From Variovorax paradoxus (GTDB lineage: Bacteria > Pseudomonadota > Gammaproteobacteria > Burkholderiales > Burkholderiaceae_C): DNA of 64,000 nt. The notes under the pieces are model-generated. The model saw nothing but the letters and a program-made list of their open reading frames with translations, searched no databases and was not told the origin of the DNA. How positions within the stretch are numbered: the first letter of the stretch is position 1; every line of letters starts with the position of its first letter. A program made the translations under genes and the position numbers. Positions 1-8,997 of this stretch are shown here, piece by piece. The stretch lies in contig NZ_JAGGNV010000020.1 in the NCBI RefSeq assembly GCF_018614955.1, forward strand, positions 1-64,000, given 5' to 3'.

Positions 1-15
1 TTGACCCAGGATGTC

Positions 16-1593
16 TCATTGAATAACCCGGCTTCCTTCGCCCGCGCGCAATGGCACAGAGAACATGAACGTGGAGCCCTTGCCCAGCTCGCTCTCGACC
101 CAGATGCGGCCGCCCAGCCGTTCCACGAACTTCTTCGAGATGCTGAGGCCGAGGCCCGTGCCGCCGTATTCGCGCGTGATGGTCGTGTCGATCTGGCGGA
201 ACTCGGTGAAGATGTGATCGAGCTCCTGCTGCGCAATGCCGATGCCGGTGTCGGTGACGCGGTAGATGAGCTCGCCGTCCACCAGCTCGACGGCGATGTC
301 GACCCGGCCTTGCCGCGTGAATTTCAATGCATTGCCGGCCAGGTTGGTCAGGCACTGGGCAAGCCGGCCGCTGTCGCCGTAGGCCACCGGCAGATCCTCT
401 GGAACATGGGCGGTGAATTCAAGGCCCTTCTCGGCAGCGATCGAGCGCAGGGATGTGCGCACGGTGTGGACGACATCGCTGACGGAATACTCGCCGAGCG
501 CCAGCTCCATGCGCCCGGCCTCGATCTTGGACAGATCGAGCACGTCGTTGATCAGGCGAAGCAGGTTGCGGCCGTTGACCTGGATGTCCGCCAGCGGCTC
601 CTTCAACTCGGCCGGTACGTCGCCGTAGATCCCGTCGATCATCATCTCGCTGAACCCGAGAATCGCGTTCATGGGGGTGCGCAGTTCGTGGCTCATGTTG
701 GCCAGGAACTCGGACTTGGCCTTGCTCGCGCGCGCCAGCTGCTCGTTGAGGTCCACGAGCTCGGCGGCGGCCTGCCGCTGCGATTCGTCAAGACGATGAA
801 GTTGCTGGCTCATGTGGTTCATCCGGTCGGCGAGCGCCCCGAATTCGTCCCGGTTGGGCACCGAGATTTTGCGCCCGAAGTTTCCTGCCGCGACATCGCC
901 CAGGAAAGTTTCCGCCTCGCGCACCGGCAGGATGAAGGACCACGAGATCACGAATCCGCAAAGCCAGGCGAGCAGCACGGCGCTGACGGCGAAAGCCGAT
1001 GTCAGGATCAGCGATCGGCGGTTGGCGGCCTCCACGTTGTCGCGCAGCTGGGCCATGCGGTTCTGCTCTGCATCCACGAGCTGGCCCATGCGCGAGGCGA
1101 TCTCGGCATCCAGGCGCTCCTCGCGCCTGAGCAGCTCGCCCGTGATGTCGTCGAGCTTGTCATCGCGGATCGCATTGGCGATGTCGGCGATCACGCTCAT
1201 GGCGTCGTCCTGAAAGGAGCGGATCTGGCCGATCAAGCCCTTCTCGCCCGCGGGGCCGGCGATGTCCAGCTTGGCCAGCGTCTCATTGAAGCGGTTGTTC
1301 TCGCGCAGGATCCGCCTGATGGCGGCCTCGTCCTTCGAAAGCAGCGCCAGCGCCGTGAAGTGCATCTGCCTGGCCAGGGCGTGCTGGCTCTGCTGCGACC
1401 AGCCGACCCGCTCGTGGGCCTGATCGAGCATGCGGCTTTGCTCGGTGGTGTTGACGAGGATCAACAGGCTCGCGATTGCCATCGCGATGAACAGCAGGGT
1501 GATGATCAGGAAGGCGAGCAGGAGCTTGGTGTGGACCGAGGCGTGAACACGCGCCACCCAGCCCACCAGCCGACCGATGGGTGACCGATTCAA
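16..1593 (-). CDS. Membrane sensor histidine kinase (HAMP, HisKA, HATPase)
   Basis: A 525-residue inner-membrane sensor kinase. A hydrophobic segment near residues 23-50 and a second near 195-218 bracket a roughly 145-residue sensor region rich in helical, charged sequence. A HAMP and short coiled coil follow, then a HisKA domain with the phospho-acceptor in SHELRTP (H302) and a HATPase domain with NALKF, DTGIGI and GTGLGL boxes. It ends just after the ATPase fold, so it has no receiver of its own. The leftmost start is TTG at 1593 without a clear ribosome site; GTG codons a few residues downstream are alternatives. It is divergent from the receiver-cyclase gene at 1738, its likely phosphotransfer partner (inference). 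The ligand cannot be told. Confidence 0.9.
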   Translation of the reverse strand: MNRSPIGRLVGWVARVHASVHTKLLLAFLIITLLFIAMAIASLLILVNTTEQSRMLDQAHERVGWSQQSQHALARQMHFTALALLSKDEAAIRRILRENNRFNETLAKLDIAGPAGEKGLIGQIRSFQDDAMSVIADIANAIRDDKLDDITGELLRREERLDAEIASRMGQLVDAEQNRMAQLRDNVEAANRRSLILTSAFAVSAVLLAWLCGFVISWSFILPVREAETFLGDVAAGNFGRKISVPNRDEFGALADRMNHMSQQLHRLDESQRQAAAELVDLNEQLARASKAKSEFLANMSHELRTPMNAILGFSEMMIDGIYGDVPAELKEPLADIQVNGRNLLRLINDVLDLSKIEAGRMELALGEYSVSDVVHTVRTSLRSIAAEKGLEFTAHVPEDLPVAYGDSGRLAQCLTNLAGNALKFTRQGRVDIAVELVDGELIYRVTDTGIGIAQQELDHIFTEFRQIDTTITREYGGTGLGLSISKKFVERLGGRIWVESELGKGSTFMFSVPLRAGEGSRVIQ

Positions 1594-1737
1594 GACCCGC
1601 GTGACAAGCCGCTCGAGTTTGATTTGGCAGGGCTCCGACAGTACAAAAAGAAGCGTTTCGAATCGCTCCTAACGCACCTCACCGCCTTGTAGAACCACTG
1701 TGAAGCCAGTACAGTTTTTGGATCGGGAGAATTGACG

Positions 1738-2862
1738 GTGAGAACCCCCCCGCGCATCCTCATCGTCGACGACAACGCGACCAACGTCAAGATTCTGCAG
1801 GCCCGCCTGGGCAGCGAGGGCTACGAGGTGGTCTCGGCGGCCGACGGCGAAGAAGGTCTGTCCGCTGCACGGCAGTTCCTGCCGGACCTGATCTTGCTCG
1901 ACCTGATGATGCCCAAGCTCGGCGGCATCGAGGTTTGCCGGCGCCTTCGGGCCGACCCTGATTTCCCCTTCACGCCCATCATCATGGTGACCGCGATGGC
2001 CGACCTGAAGGACGTCATCGCGGGCCTGGAGGCCGGCGGCGACGAGTACCTCACCAAACCCGTGGACCACGCCGCGCTCGCTGCGCGCGTGCGCTCGATG
2101 CTGCGGATCAAGCGCCTGCACGACCAGGTGGAAGCGCTGGCCGCGCAAATGAAGGAATGGAACGCGTCGCTCGAGCAGCGCGTCGCCACCCAGGTCGCCG
2201 AACTCGAGCGCATCGGCCGGCTGCGGCGCTTCTTCTCGCCGCAGCTCGCGGAGCTGATCGTCAGCGGCGGCGCCGAAGACCCGCTGCAGAGCCATCGGCG
2301 CGAGATCACCGTGGTCTTTCTCGACCTGCGCGGCTTCACCGCCTTCGCCGAGATTGCCGAGCCCGAGGAAGTGATGGGCGTGCTGCGCCAGTACCACGCG
2401 GCCACCGGTGAGCTGATCCTCGCGCACGAGGGAACCCTCGAGCACTTCACCGGGGACGGCATGATGATCTTCTTCAACGATCCGGTGCCGGTCGCCGACG
2501 CGGCCGAGCGCGCGGTGCGGATGTCGATCGCGATCCGCGAACGTGTCGGGTCGATCGCCGAGGCGTGGCGCCGGCGCGGCTATTCGCTCGGCCTGGGCAT
2601 CGGCATCGCGCAGGGTTTCGCCACGATCGGGGCCATCGGATTCGAAGGGCGCTGGGACTATGGCGCGATCGGCACCGTGACCAACCTGGCGGCGCGGCTG
2701 TGCGGCGAGGCTGCGGGCGACCAGATCCTCATCTCCCGGCCCGTCTACGCGCAGCTGGAACCCTTGCTCGACGTGGAGCCGCCGCAGGCGCTCAGCCTCA
2801 AGGGATTCCAGCGCCCCGTCGACTGCTTCAGCGTTCGCGGCATCAAGGCATCACCGGCGTAA
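1738..2862 (+). CDS. Response regulator fused to class III adenylate/guanylate cyclase
   Basis: A 374-residue protein with an N-terminal receiver (phospho-acceptor D55 in LLDLMMP, K in TKPVD), a coiled-coil linker around residues 115-170 and a C-terminal CHD cyclase domain (about 180-370). The metal-binding aspartates are visible in VVFLDLRGFT and FTGDGMMIFF. The positions that normally carry the substrate-specifying Lys and Asp/Thr read as H (LEHFTGD) and T (GAIGTVTNLA), so substrate and even activity are uncertain. GTG at 1738 is chosen over TTG at 1732 because GGGAG at 1725-1729 sits 8 bases before it. The divergent histidine kinase at 16-1593 is the likely input. Confidence 0.88.
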   Translation: MRTPPRILIVDDNATNVKILQARLGSEGYEVVSAADGEEGLSAARQFLPDLILLDLMMPKLGGIEVCRRLRADPDFPFTPIIMVTAMADLKDVIAGLEAGGDEYLTKPVDHAALAARVRSMLRIKRLHDQVEALAAQMKEWNASLEQRVATQVAELERIGRLRRFFSPQLAELIVSGGAEDPLQSHRREITVVFLDLRGFTAFAEIAEPEEVMGVLRQYHAATGELILAHEGTLEHFTGDGMMIFFNDPVPVADAAERAVRMSIAIRERVGSIAEAWRRRGYSLGLGIGIAQGFATIGAIGFEGRWDYGAIGTVTNLAARLCGEAAGDQILISRPVYAQLEPLLDVEPPQALSLKGFQRPVDCFSVRGIKASPA

Positions 2863-2874
2863 AGCCGGCGCTCC

Positions 2875-3528
2875 TCAGGCCGCACAGGCGCGCGCCGCGT
2901 CGAGGATCACCTCTTCGGACGGGAGCTTGCCGATGCCGGCCATGCCCTCAGCGGCGCACTCGATGTCCATCCAGCGCACGATGCCGTCGCGATCGATCAT
3001 GAACATCGCCTTCAGCTGCGGCCATTGCCGATCGATATCGGCCAGGTCGGCCGGCGTGTAGGTGTAGCCGTCCATCTCCTGCAGCACCTTGGCGGCTTCG
3101 GGGATCGGCAGCGGCTCAGGCAGTTCGCCGGTGGGATTGACTCGGGTGGTTTCCATCTCCCGAATCATCTCCGGCGTCGGCTCGGGTTTGGGCACCCTGA
3201 ATGCGCGGTGCGTCGTCAGCTCGGGGTCGGACGCCATCCGCAGCCGCGTCGGCCTGAACTTGAAGTACAGCCGCGCGTTCTCCGGCTCTGTCGCCACCAC
3301 GGCCAGGCTCTCGACGCCCAGCGCCTTGAGCTTGCCCTCGAGGGTGCCGAGCTGGACCAGCGCTCGCCGGCAGAAGGGGCACCACAGGCCGAGCATCAGC
3401 GAAAGGAACAAGGGGCTGCGCCCGCGGTAGTCGGCGAGCGAAACGGTTTCGGGCCCGGCCACGGCCGGCAGCGCGAAATCGGGGGCGGGTTCGCCCGGCA
3501 TCACGGGTTGACTCGTCGCGAATGTCAT
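2875..3528 (-). CDS. Peroxiredoxin-like (AhpC/TSA family) protein
   Basis: A 217-residue cytosolic protein with a thioredoxin fold. The N-terminal PDFALP segment and the WCPFCRR motif place the peroxidatic or redox cysteine pair (CxxC) after the first strand, as in AhpC/TSA or redoxin-domain proteins that reduce peroxides or disulfides. An insertion of about 60 residues between the central helix and the last strands makes it longer than a classic peroxiredoxin. The start is supported by AAGGAG upstream of ATG 3528. It lies 22 bases downstream of the large cyclase/AAA regulator on the same strand, so the two may be co-transcribed. The physiological reductant cannot be inferred. Confidence 0.8.
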   Translation of the reverse strand: MTFATSQPVMPGEPAPDFALPAVAGPETVSLADYRGRSPLFLSLMLGLWCPFCRRALVQLGTLEGKLKALGVESLAVVATEPENARLYFKFRPTRLRMASDPELTTHRAFRVPKPEPTPEMIREMETTRVNPTGELPEPLPIPEAAKVLQEMDGYTYTPADLADIDRQWPQLKAMFMIDRDGIVRWMDIECAAEGMAGIGKLPSEEVILDAARACAA

Positions 3529-3550
3529 ATCGAGGCTCCTTCCGGCAAGT

Positions 3551-6500
3551 TCAGCAGAGGAACGGAAGCACCATCAGGGCGTCGGGCTCGAGACCAGCGC
3601 GTTCGCAAACCGCCTGCGCCATCGCGAGATAGGTCTCGGCCTCAGCCGGGCGCCCGGTGTCGAGATACAGCGTTGCCAAACCATCGTAGCAGGGAAAGAG
3701 CAGTTGAGGCTCATCAACCTGCTCGGCCAATTGCAACGCCTCCCGATACCACGCGAAGGCGCGCGCATGATCGCCGTGGCACTGGTGGATCTGGGCCAGC
3801 ACGATCAGCGGCACCGCGAGGTGATCGAGCAGCCCGAGCCGGCGGTCCAGGTTCGCGGCAGCATGCGCCGCGGCGATGCCCTCGGCCTCGCATCGATTGG
3901 TCAGCGCGCAGTACGCCACCGCCAGGTTGGCATACAGCCGCGACTGGAAGCCGAGGTCGCCGACCTTCTTGGCGGTTTCGAGTCCGCGCAGGCAGGTCTC
4001 GATGCTGCGCTGCGGATCGAGCGACGCGTACAGCACGCCCAGGTTGGTGTAGCCGCGGCAGGCGGCCTGCAGCAGGTTGCTGGCTTCGGCCTGCGCGACG
4101 CTGCTTTCGATCTGCGCCACCGCCTCGGACGGCCGGCCCAGGCGCGCCAGCGCGATGCCGAGCGTGTTGAAGGCCTCGGCGCGCACGACGGTGGCCTCGC
4201 GGGTGCGCCCGGCGGCATCGGCGGGCACCTCGGCCAGCGCGCGCTGCGCCAGCGCCAGGGCGGTGGCGTTGTCGCCGGCACGAAAGGCGAGCCGGCCCAT
4301 CTCCTGGAACAGGTGGGCGCGTTCGATCGCATCGCCGCCTTCGCCCAGGCGAGCCAGGCCGGCGTTGAAGCAGGCGCCCGCGCGCTCGCGCTCGCCGGCC
4401 TCCCAGTGCAGGCCGCCGATCTTGCGCAGCAGGCGCGCGGCCCGCACCGAATCGCGCTGCCCTTCGACCGCCCGCTGCACGAGCTCGTAGTGCGCCAGCG
4501 CCTCGGCGCGCCGGCCCTGGAGGCCGAACAGGTCGGCGAGCCGCTCGCGCGCGTCGAGCTCTGCGGCCTCGACCTCGGCCGCTGCGGCAGCGCTGTCCAG
4601 CGGGGCCTCGACCAAGGTGCGCAGCGCACGCTCGTAGTGGCGGATCGCGTCGTCATTGGCATAGACGGCGCGCGCCCAGTCGCCGGCGGCCAGCAGGTAG
4701 TGTGCCCCGCGCGCCTTGTCCGGCGACAGGCTCCAGTGGTGGCCCAGCGCCTCCAGCTCGGCCAGGCGGCGCGGGCTTCGGCCTTGGCCATCGATCGGGG
4801 CCGCCGCATCCGCCCCGAGCTCGGCTTCCAGGGCGCGGCCCGCACGCAGGTGCAGTTCGGTGCGGCGTGCCAGCAGCAGGTTCTGATAGGCCACCTCGTG
4901 CAGCAACGCGTGCATGAAGCGCCAGCGTTGTGCGCCTGTGTCGTCGGCGCGGATCAGGTCGGCCCCGGCCAGCCGTTGGAGCGCCGCCTCGGTCGAGCTC
5001 GGCTCGCTCGCGATGCGCTGCAACAACGCGCGGTCGAACTCGGCGCCCAGCACCGCCGCTTCCTGCAGCGCCCGGCGGTCCTCGGCGGCCAGCCGGTCGA
5101 TGCGCGACAGCAGCAGGCCATACAGCGTGGGCGGAACATCCGGTGCGTCGCGATCTGCCGCGCACACCCAGCGTCCTTGCTTGCGCACCAGCAGGCCACG
5201 GCTGGCCAGGCTGCGCACGACTTCCTCGACGAACAACGGGTTGCCGCCGGCGCGCGCCGCGACGAAATCGCGCATCGGGTCGAGGCCGTCGTCGGCCGCA
5301 GGAGCGCCCAGCAGGTGGCTCACCAGCGAGCGCGCGTCCTCGTCGCCGAGCGGACCCAGCTCGATCGTCGAGTGCTCGGCGCACAGGGTGCGCAGCACGC
5401 GCGCGTCGGGGCGTTGCGACACCAGCAGCATCAGGGACCGGTCCGCCAGCTGGTCGACGACCTCGCGCAGCAGGTCGACCGAGGCCGCATCGGCCCATTG
5501 CAGGTCGTCGACGACGACCATGACCGGCTGCCGCGCCAGCCGCCGCTCGAGCAGCGCGCGCGCCGCCAGCGTAATCTGGCGCTGCAGCTGCTCGGGTTCG
5601 ATGTCGCGGGGCCGGGCCTCCTGGATCCCGAGCAGGTAGTTCAGCACCTGCGCCACGGCATCGGCTTCGTCCGCATCGGCGCCCAGGGCCTGCAGACCCT
5701 GCTGCAGCTTGCGCCGGGCCGCTTCCAGCGTGTCGGCTTCCTCGACGCGGTAGGCCTCGCGGAACAGCGCGCCGAAGGTGCCGTAGGTCGGCTCGCCGAG
5801 CGACGAGCAGGTGGTGCTGCGCACGACCGTCGCAGCGAACCGGCCGTCGCTTTCGAGCCGTGCGAACAACTCGGCGAGAAGACGCGACTTGCCCGCGCCT
5901 GCCTCCCCGATCACGCTGACAAGCTGGGCTTGGCCGCGCTGCATGCGGTCGAACGCGGCCAGCAGGCACTCGATCGCCGCGTCGCGCCCGATCAGCGGCG
6001 CTGCCAGCCCGAGTTCGGCGAGGCCGCGCGCGGAAGCCAGATCCGTGCGCACGCCGGCCAGGCAATGAACCCGCATCGGCTGCACCTTGCCGCGCAGCGC
6101 CAGCTCGACGGCGGGCTCGAAGGCAAAGCGGTGCCGCACCATCGCCTGCGTCGCCTCCGACACCAGCACCGTGCCCGGCTCGGCGGCCGCGAGCAACCGC
6201 GAGGCCGTGTTCACGGTATCGCCGGTGACCGCGTAGGCGCTGCCTGCGCCCTGCCCCAGGCTGCCGGCCACCACCGCGCCGGTGTGGACGCCGATGTGCA
6301 GCGTCACCGGGCGTCCGAGGCGCCCCGCCCACTGCCGGCTCAGGCGGTCGACGCGCTGCATCATTTCCTGCGCGGCCTCGACGGCGCGCAGCGGGTCGTC
6401 CTCGTGCGCACGCGGCGCGCCGAACACGGCCATCACCGCGTCGCCGACGAACTTCTCGACGAAGCCGTCGTAGTGCGCGACGGCCTGGGCCATGGTCGCG

Positions 6501-6721
6501 AACAACGCGTTCTGGAAGCTGCGCAGCGTTTCGGGATCGAGCCCTTCGGCCAGCGAGGTGAAGCCCGTCAGATCGGCGAACAGCACGGTGACCTGGCGCC
6601 GGTCGCCCTCTTGCTCAGAGTTGTTCTGCGCCGGATGGCGCGCCGCGCCGCAGCGCGGACAGAAGGCGAAATCCGAGTCGCTGACGCAACCGCATGCCGG
6701 GCAAAGACAGGTCGTGGCCAT
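3551..6721 (-). CDS. Zinc-ribbon, adenylate cyclase, AAA-16 ATPase and TPR regulator
   Basis: A 1056-residue multidomain signalling protein. A short zinc ribbon opens it (CPAC then CPRC within the first 25 residues). A class III cyclase domain follows (about residues 40-220) with canonical metal Asp (LFADLTGFT), Lys (VEKFVGDAV) and Asp (VTGDTVNTASRL), so this copy looks catalytically competent. Next come an AAA/ATPase region with Walker A GEAGAGKS near residue 272 and Walker B VVVDDLQWAD, and about 450 residues of TPR-like helical repeats to the C-terminus. ATG 6721 is preferred because it begins right at the zinc ribbon; a TTG at 6766 is the longer alternative. This architecture is widespread in proteobacteria and actinobacteria but usually has no assigned input. 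Confidence 0.9.
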   Translation of the reverse strand: MATTCLCPACGCVSDSDFAFCPRCGAARHPAQNNSEQEGDRRQVTVLFADLTGFTSLAEGLDPETLRSFQNALFATMAQAVAHYDGFVEKFVGDAVMAVFGAPRAHEDDPLRAVEAAQEMMQRVDRLSRQWAGRLGRPVTLHIGVHTGAVVAGSLGQGAGSAYAVTGDTVNTASRLLAAAEPGTVLVSEATQAMVRHRFAFEPAVELALRGKVQPMRVHCLAGVRTDLASARGLAELGLAAPLIGRDAAIECLLAAFDRMQRGQAQLVSVIGEAGAGKSRLLAELFARLESDGRFAATVVRSTTCSSLGEPTYGTFGALFREAYRVEEADTLEAARRKLQQGLQALGADADEADAVAQVLNYLLGIQEARPRDIEPEQLQRQITLAARALLERRLARQPVMVVVDDLQWADAASVDLLREVVDQLADRSLMLLVSQRPDARVLRTLCAEHSTIELGPLGDEDARSLVSHLLGAPAADDGLDPMRDFVAARAGGNPLFVEEVVRSLASRGLLVRKQGRWVCAADRDAPDVPPTLYGLLLSRIDRLAAEDRRALQEAAVLGAEFDRALLQRIASEPSSTEAALQRLAGADLIRADDTGAQRWRFMHALLHEVAYQNLLLARRTELHLRAGRALEAELGADAAAPIDGQGRSPRRLAELEALGHHWSLSPDKARGAHYLLAAGDWARAVYANDDAIRHYERALRTLVEAPLDSAAAAAEVEAAELDARERLADLFGLQGRRAEALAHYELVQRAVEGQRDSVRAARLLRKIGGLHWEAGERERAGACFNAGLARLGEGGDAIERAHLFQEMGRLAFRAGDNATALALAQRALAEVPADAAGRTREATVVRAEAFNTLGIALARLGRPSEAVAQIESSVAQAEASNLLQAACRGYTNLGVLYASLDPQRSIETCLRGLETAKKVGDLGFQSRLYANLAVAYCALTNRCEAEGIAAAHAAANLDRRLGLLDHLAVPLIVLAQIHQCHGDHARAFAWYREALQLAEQVDEPQLLFPCYDGLATLYLDTGRPAEAETYLAMAQAVCERAGLEPDALMVLPFLC

Positions 6722-6791
6722 TGGAGCCCGATGCTGCGCCACTTCGGGCCCTTGCGCCACTGTCAAGCATGCTTGCTGCTAACCTCGACGC

Positions 6792-7226
6792 ATGTTCAAT
6801 CCCTCCCAAGAGGAAGTGCGTCGTTTCTTCTGCGACGTCTTCGCCAAGAGCCGCCAGGGCCTGCCGATGGAGGCGCTGGAAATCATCGCCAGCCGCTGGA
6901 TCGACGAACACCCCGAGTACCACGCCGACCTGGCCGATGCCGACGCCGCGGTGGCGCGGGTCTACGACGGCAAGGACGGGCGCGAGAACCCCTTCCTGCA
7001 TCTCTCGATGCACCTGTCGATCAGCGAGCAGTGCTCGATCGACCAGCCGCGCGGCATCCGCCAGGCGGTCGAGCTGCTGGCCGCGCGCCGCGACTCGCTG
7101 CTCGATGCGCACCACGAGGCGATGGAATGCCTGGGCCAGATGATGTGGGAGAGCCAGCGCGCCGGCCGGCCGCCCGACGGCGAGGCCTACGTCGCCTGCG
7201 TTCAGCGGCGCGCCACGCGCGACTGA
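6792..7226 (+). CDS. DUF1841 family protein
   Basis: A 144-residue soluble protein matching the DUF1841 family of beta- and gammaproteobacteria, recognised by the opening MFNPSQEEVRRFF and the segment NPFLHLSMHLSISEQ. No catalytic motif is evident and the function is unknown. It is transcribed divergently from the cyclase/AAA gene with about 70 bases between starts. Its last 25 bases overlap the 3' end of the convergent pcaQ gene, so both reading frames use the same DNA in opposite directions. No strong ribosome site is seen before ATG 6792. Confidence 0.85.
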   Translation: MFNPSQEEVRRFFCDVFAKSRQGLPMEALEIIASRWIDEHPEYHADLADADAAVARVYDGKDGRENPFLHLSMHLSISEQCSIDQPRGIRQAVELLAARRDSLLDAHHEAMECLGQMMWESQRAGRPPDGEAYVACVQRRATRD

Positions 7227-8176
7227 GTCGACTGCGTCTTGCCGCTCTCGCGCAGCAGGGCGATCAGCAGTTGCCGCGCGGCCGAGGGCTCGGCATCGCT
7301 GCGCAGCAGCAGCCCGACCGGTTCTTCGGTACCGGCGGTATCGATCGGCAACTGCACGAGCTGCCCGCTTGCCATGTCGTCGCGCGCGGCGCCGATGGGC
7401 GTGAACCAGACGGCGTCGGAACGGATCAGCAGCGCGCGCGCCACCGAGAGATCCAGCGTCTGCGTCACATGCGCGGGCAGGCGCAGGCCCAGGCCCAGGC
7501 CGGAGAGAAAGCTCTCGGTGTGGTGGCGCGGGATGGTGCCCTCGTCGTAGATCACGAGCGGATGGCGCAGCACCTCCTGCACCGAGGGCGCGCCGCTCGC
7601 CAGCGGATGGCCGGCGCGCGCCACCAGCGCCAGCGGCTCGGTGTAGAGCAGCTCGAAAGTGAGCCCTGCCATCAGCTGCGGGTCGCTCATGCGGCCGGCC
7701 ACCAGATCCAGCTCGCCCGCGCGCAGGGCATCGAGCAGCGGGCCGTTGGCGCCGGTCTGCACCTGCACCTGCAGCGTGGGCAGCCGCTCGCGCAGCGCCG
7801 CCAGCGCGGCAGGCAGCAACGAGGGGGCGACGCTCGGCAGCGCGCCGATGCGCAGGCGCTGCGGGCGCGTGCCCGACGCCGGCATCACGGCCTCGGCGCT
7901 GGCATCGAGCGCTTCCAGCACGCGCAACGCATGTGCCAGCAATTGCTCCCCGGCCACGGTGAAGCCCTGGATGCCGCGCCGGCCGGCGCTGCCGCGTTCG
8001 ACCAGCCGGGCGCCGGCCAGGGTTTCGAGCTCGGCCAGGGTCTTCGATACCGCCGGCTGGCTCAGCGCCAGGCGCTCGGCCGCCCGCGCCAGATGGCGCT
8101 CCTGCGCGACCGCCACCAGGCAGCGCAGGTGCCGCAGCTGGACGCCACGGACGAACGCTTCGGAGGTGGCCGCCAT
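7202..8176 (-). CDS. pcaQ: LysR-type regulator, PcaQ-like
   Basis: A 324-residue LysR-type transcription factor: a winged helix-turn-helix at about residues 10-70 (RHLRCLVAVAQERHLARAA, LSQPAVSKTLAELE) and a substrate-binding domain to the C-terminus. It is divergent from pcaH with about 100 bases between starts, which fits PcaQ, the activator of protocatechuate degradation that responds to beta-carboxymuconate (family knowledge). ATG 8176 is chosen because residues upstream of it (MTSWRFSITNSNS) do not belong to the fold. An ATAACC half-site, reading on the minus strand at 8189-8194, resembles half of the published PcaQ box, but the second half is weak. The gene overlaps the end of the DUF1841 gene. 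Confidence 0.85.
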   Translation of the reverse strand: MAATSEAFVRGVQLRHLRCLVAVAQERHLARAAERLALSQPAVSKTLAELETLAGARLVERGSAGRRGIQGFTVAGEQLLAHALRVLEALDASAEAVMPASGTRPQRLRIGALPSVAPSLLPAALAALRERLPTLQVQVQTGANGPLLDALRAGELDLVAGRMSDPQLMAGLTFELLYTEPLALVARAGHPLASGAPSVQEVLRHPLVIYDEGTIPRHHTESFLSGLGLGLRLPAHVTQTLDLSVARALLIRSDAVWFTPIGAARDDMASGQLVQLPIDTAGTEEPVGLLLRSDAEPSAARQLLIALLRESGKTQSTQSRVARR

Positions 8177-8278
8177 CGAATTACTGTTGGTTATGGAAAA
8201 TCGCCAAGACGTCAATTTACATCAGCATTGCGCATGAATACAGTTCAGTTCATTCCCCACGATCCCGGAGACGAATCC

Positions 8279-8980
8279 ATGAGCTCAATCACACCGCGCG
8301 ACTGGCCCAGCCATCCCTCCTACGTCTATTCCGGCTACAGGTCGACCGCGAAGCGCGGGCCGCTGCAGCCGGTGATTCCGCTGAAAGCCTCGCTCGGCGA
8401 ACTGCGGCAGCCGGTCTACGGCCACAGCAGCATCGGCGAACTCGACCACGACCTGACGCGCAACGCACGCAAGAACGGCGAGCCGCTGGGCGAACGCATG
8501 ATCCTCACCGGGCAGGTGCTCGACGAGCGCCGCCGCCCGGTGCGCAACACGCTGGTCGAGCTGTGGCAGGCCAACGCGGCCGGTCGCTACGTGCACAAGG
8601 TCGACCAGCACGACGCGCCGCTGGACCCCAACTTCCTCGGCGCCGGCCGCTGCCTGACCGACAACGAGGGCCGATACCGCTTCCTCACCATCAAGCCGGG
8701 CGCCTACCCCTGGGGCAACCATCCCAACGCGTGGCGGCCGCAACACATCCACCTGTCGTTGTTCGGCGAGCACTTCGCGAGCCGCCTCGTGACGCAGATG
8801 TACTTCCCCGGCGATCCGCTGCTGCAGTACGACCCGATGATCACCGGCACGCCGGAGAAGGTGCGCGACCGGCTGATCTCGGACTTCAGCCTCGACGTCA
8901 CGGAAGACGGCTACGCGCTCGGCTACGTGTTCGACATCGTGCTGCGCGGCGCCGACGAAACGCCCTTCGAAAACCGCTGA
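8279..8980 (+). CDS. pcaH: Protocatechuate 3,4-dioxygenase beta subunit
   Basis: A 233-residue intradiol ring-cleavage dioxygenase subunit that carries the non-heme Fe(III). With PcaG it converts protocatechuate to 3-carboxy-cis,cis-muconate in the beta-ketoadipate pathway. The iron ligands are visible: Y104 (RYVHK), Y143 (GAYPW), H156 and H158 (PQHIHLS). ATG 8279 is chosen over ATG 8234 because GGAG lies 8 bases upstream of it and the N-terminus then matches known PcaH. pcaG follows after 17 bases. The other pca genes (pcaB, C, D, I, J) are not in this window. Confidence 0.95.
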   Translation: MSSITPRDWPSHPSYVYSGYRSTAKRGPLQPVIPLKASLGELRQPVYGHSSIGELDHDLTRNARKNGEPLGERMILTGQVLDERRRPVRNTLVELWQANAAGRYVHKVDQHDAPLDPNFLGAGRCLTDNEGRYRFLTIKPGAYPWGNHPNAWRPQHIHLSLFGEHFASRLVTQMYFPGDPLLQYDPMITGTPEKVRDRLISDFSLDVTEDGYALGYVFDIVLRGADETPFENR

Positions 8981-8997
8981 GCCAGGAGACACGCACC

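Noticed and set aside
7485-7502. Short tandem repeat GGCCCA in pcaQ
   Set aside because: It encodes Gly-Leu repeats within the LysR protein; a codon-level effect of GC bias rather than a separate element.
3704-8278. A very long plus-strand open frame antisense to the cyclase/AAA gene and into pcaH
   Set aside because: The part upstream of 8279 encodes low-complexity, Arg/Gln-rich sequence typical of an antisense frame in GC-rich DNA. The minus-strand cyclase/AAA protein has clear domains. Only the last 234 codons (pcaH) are real.
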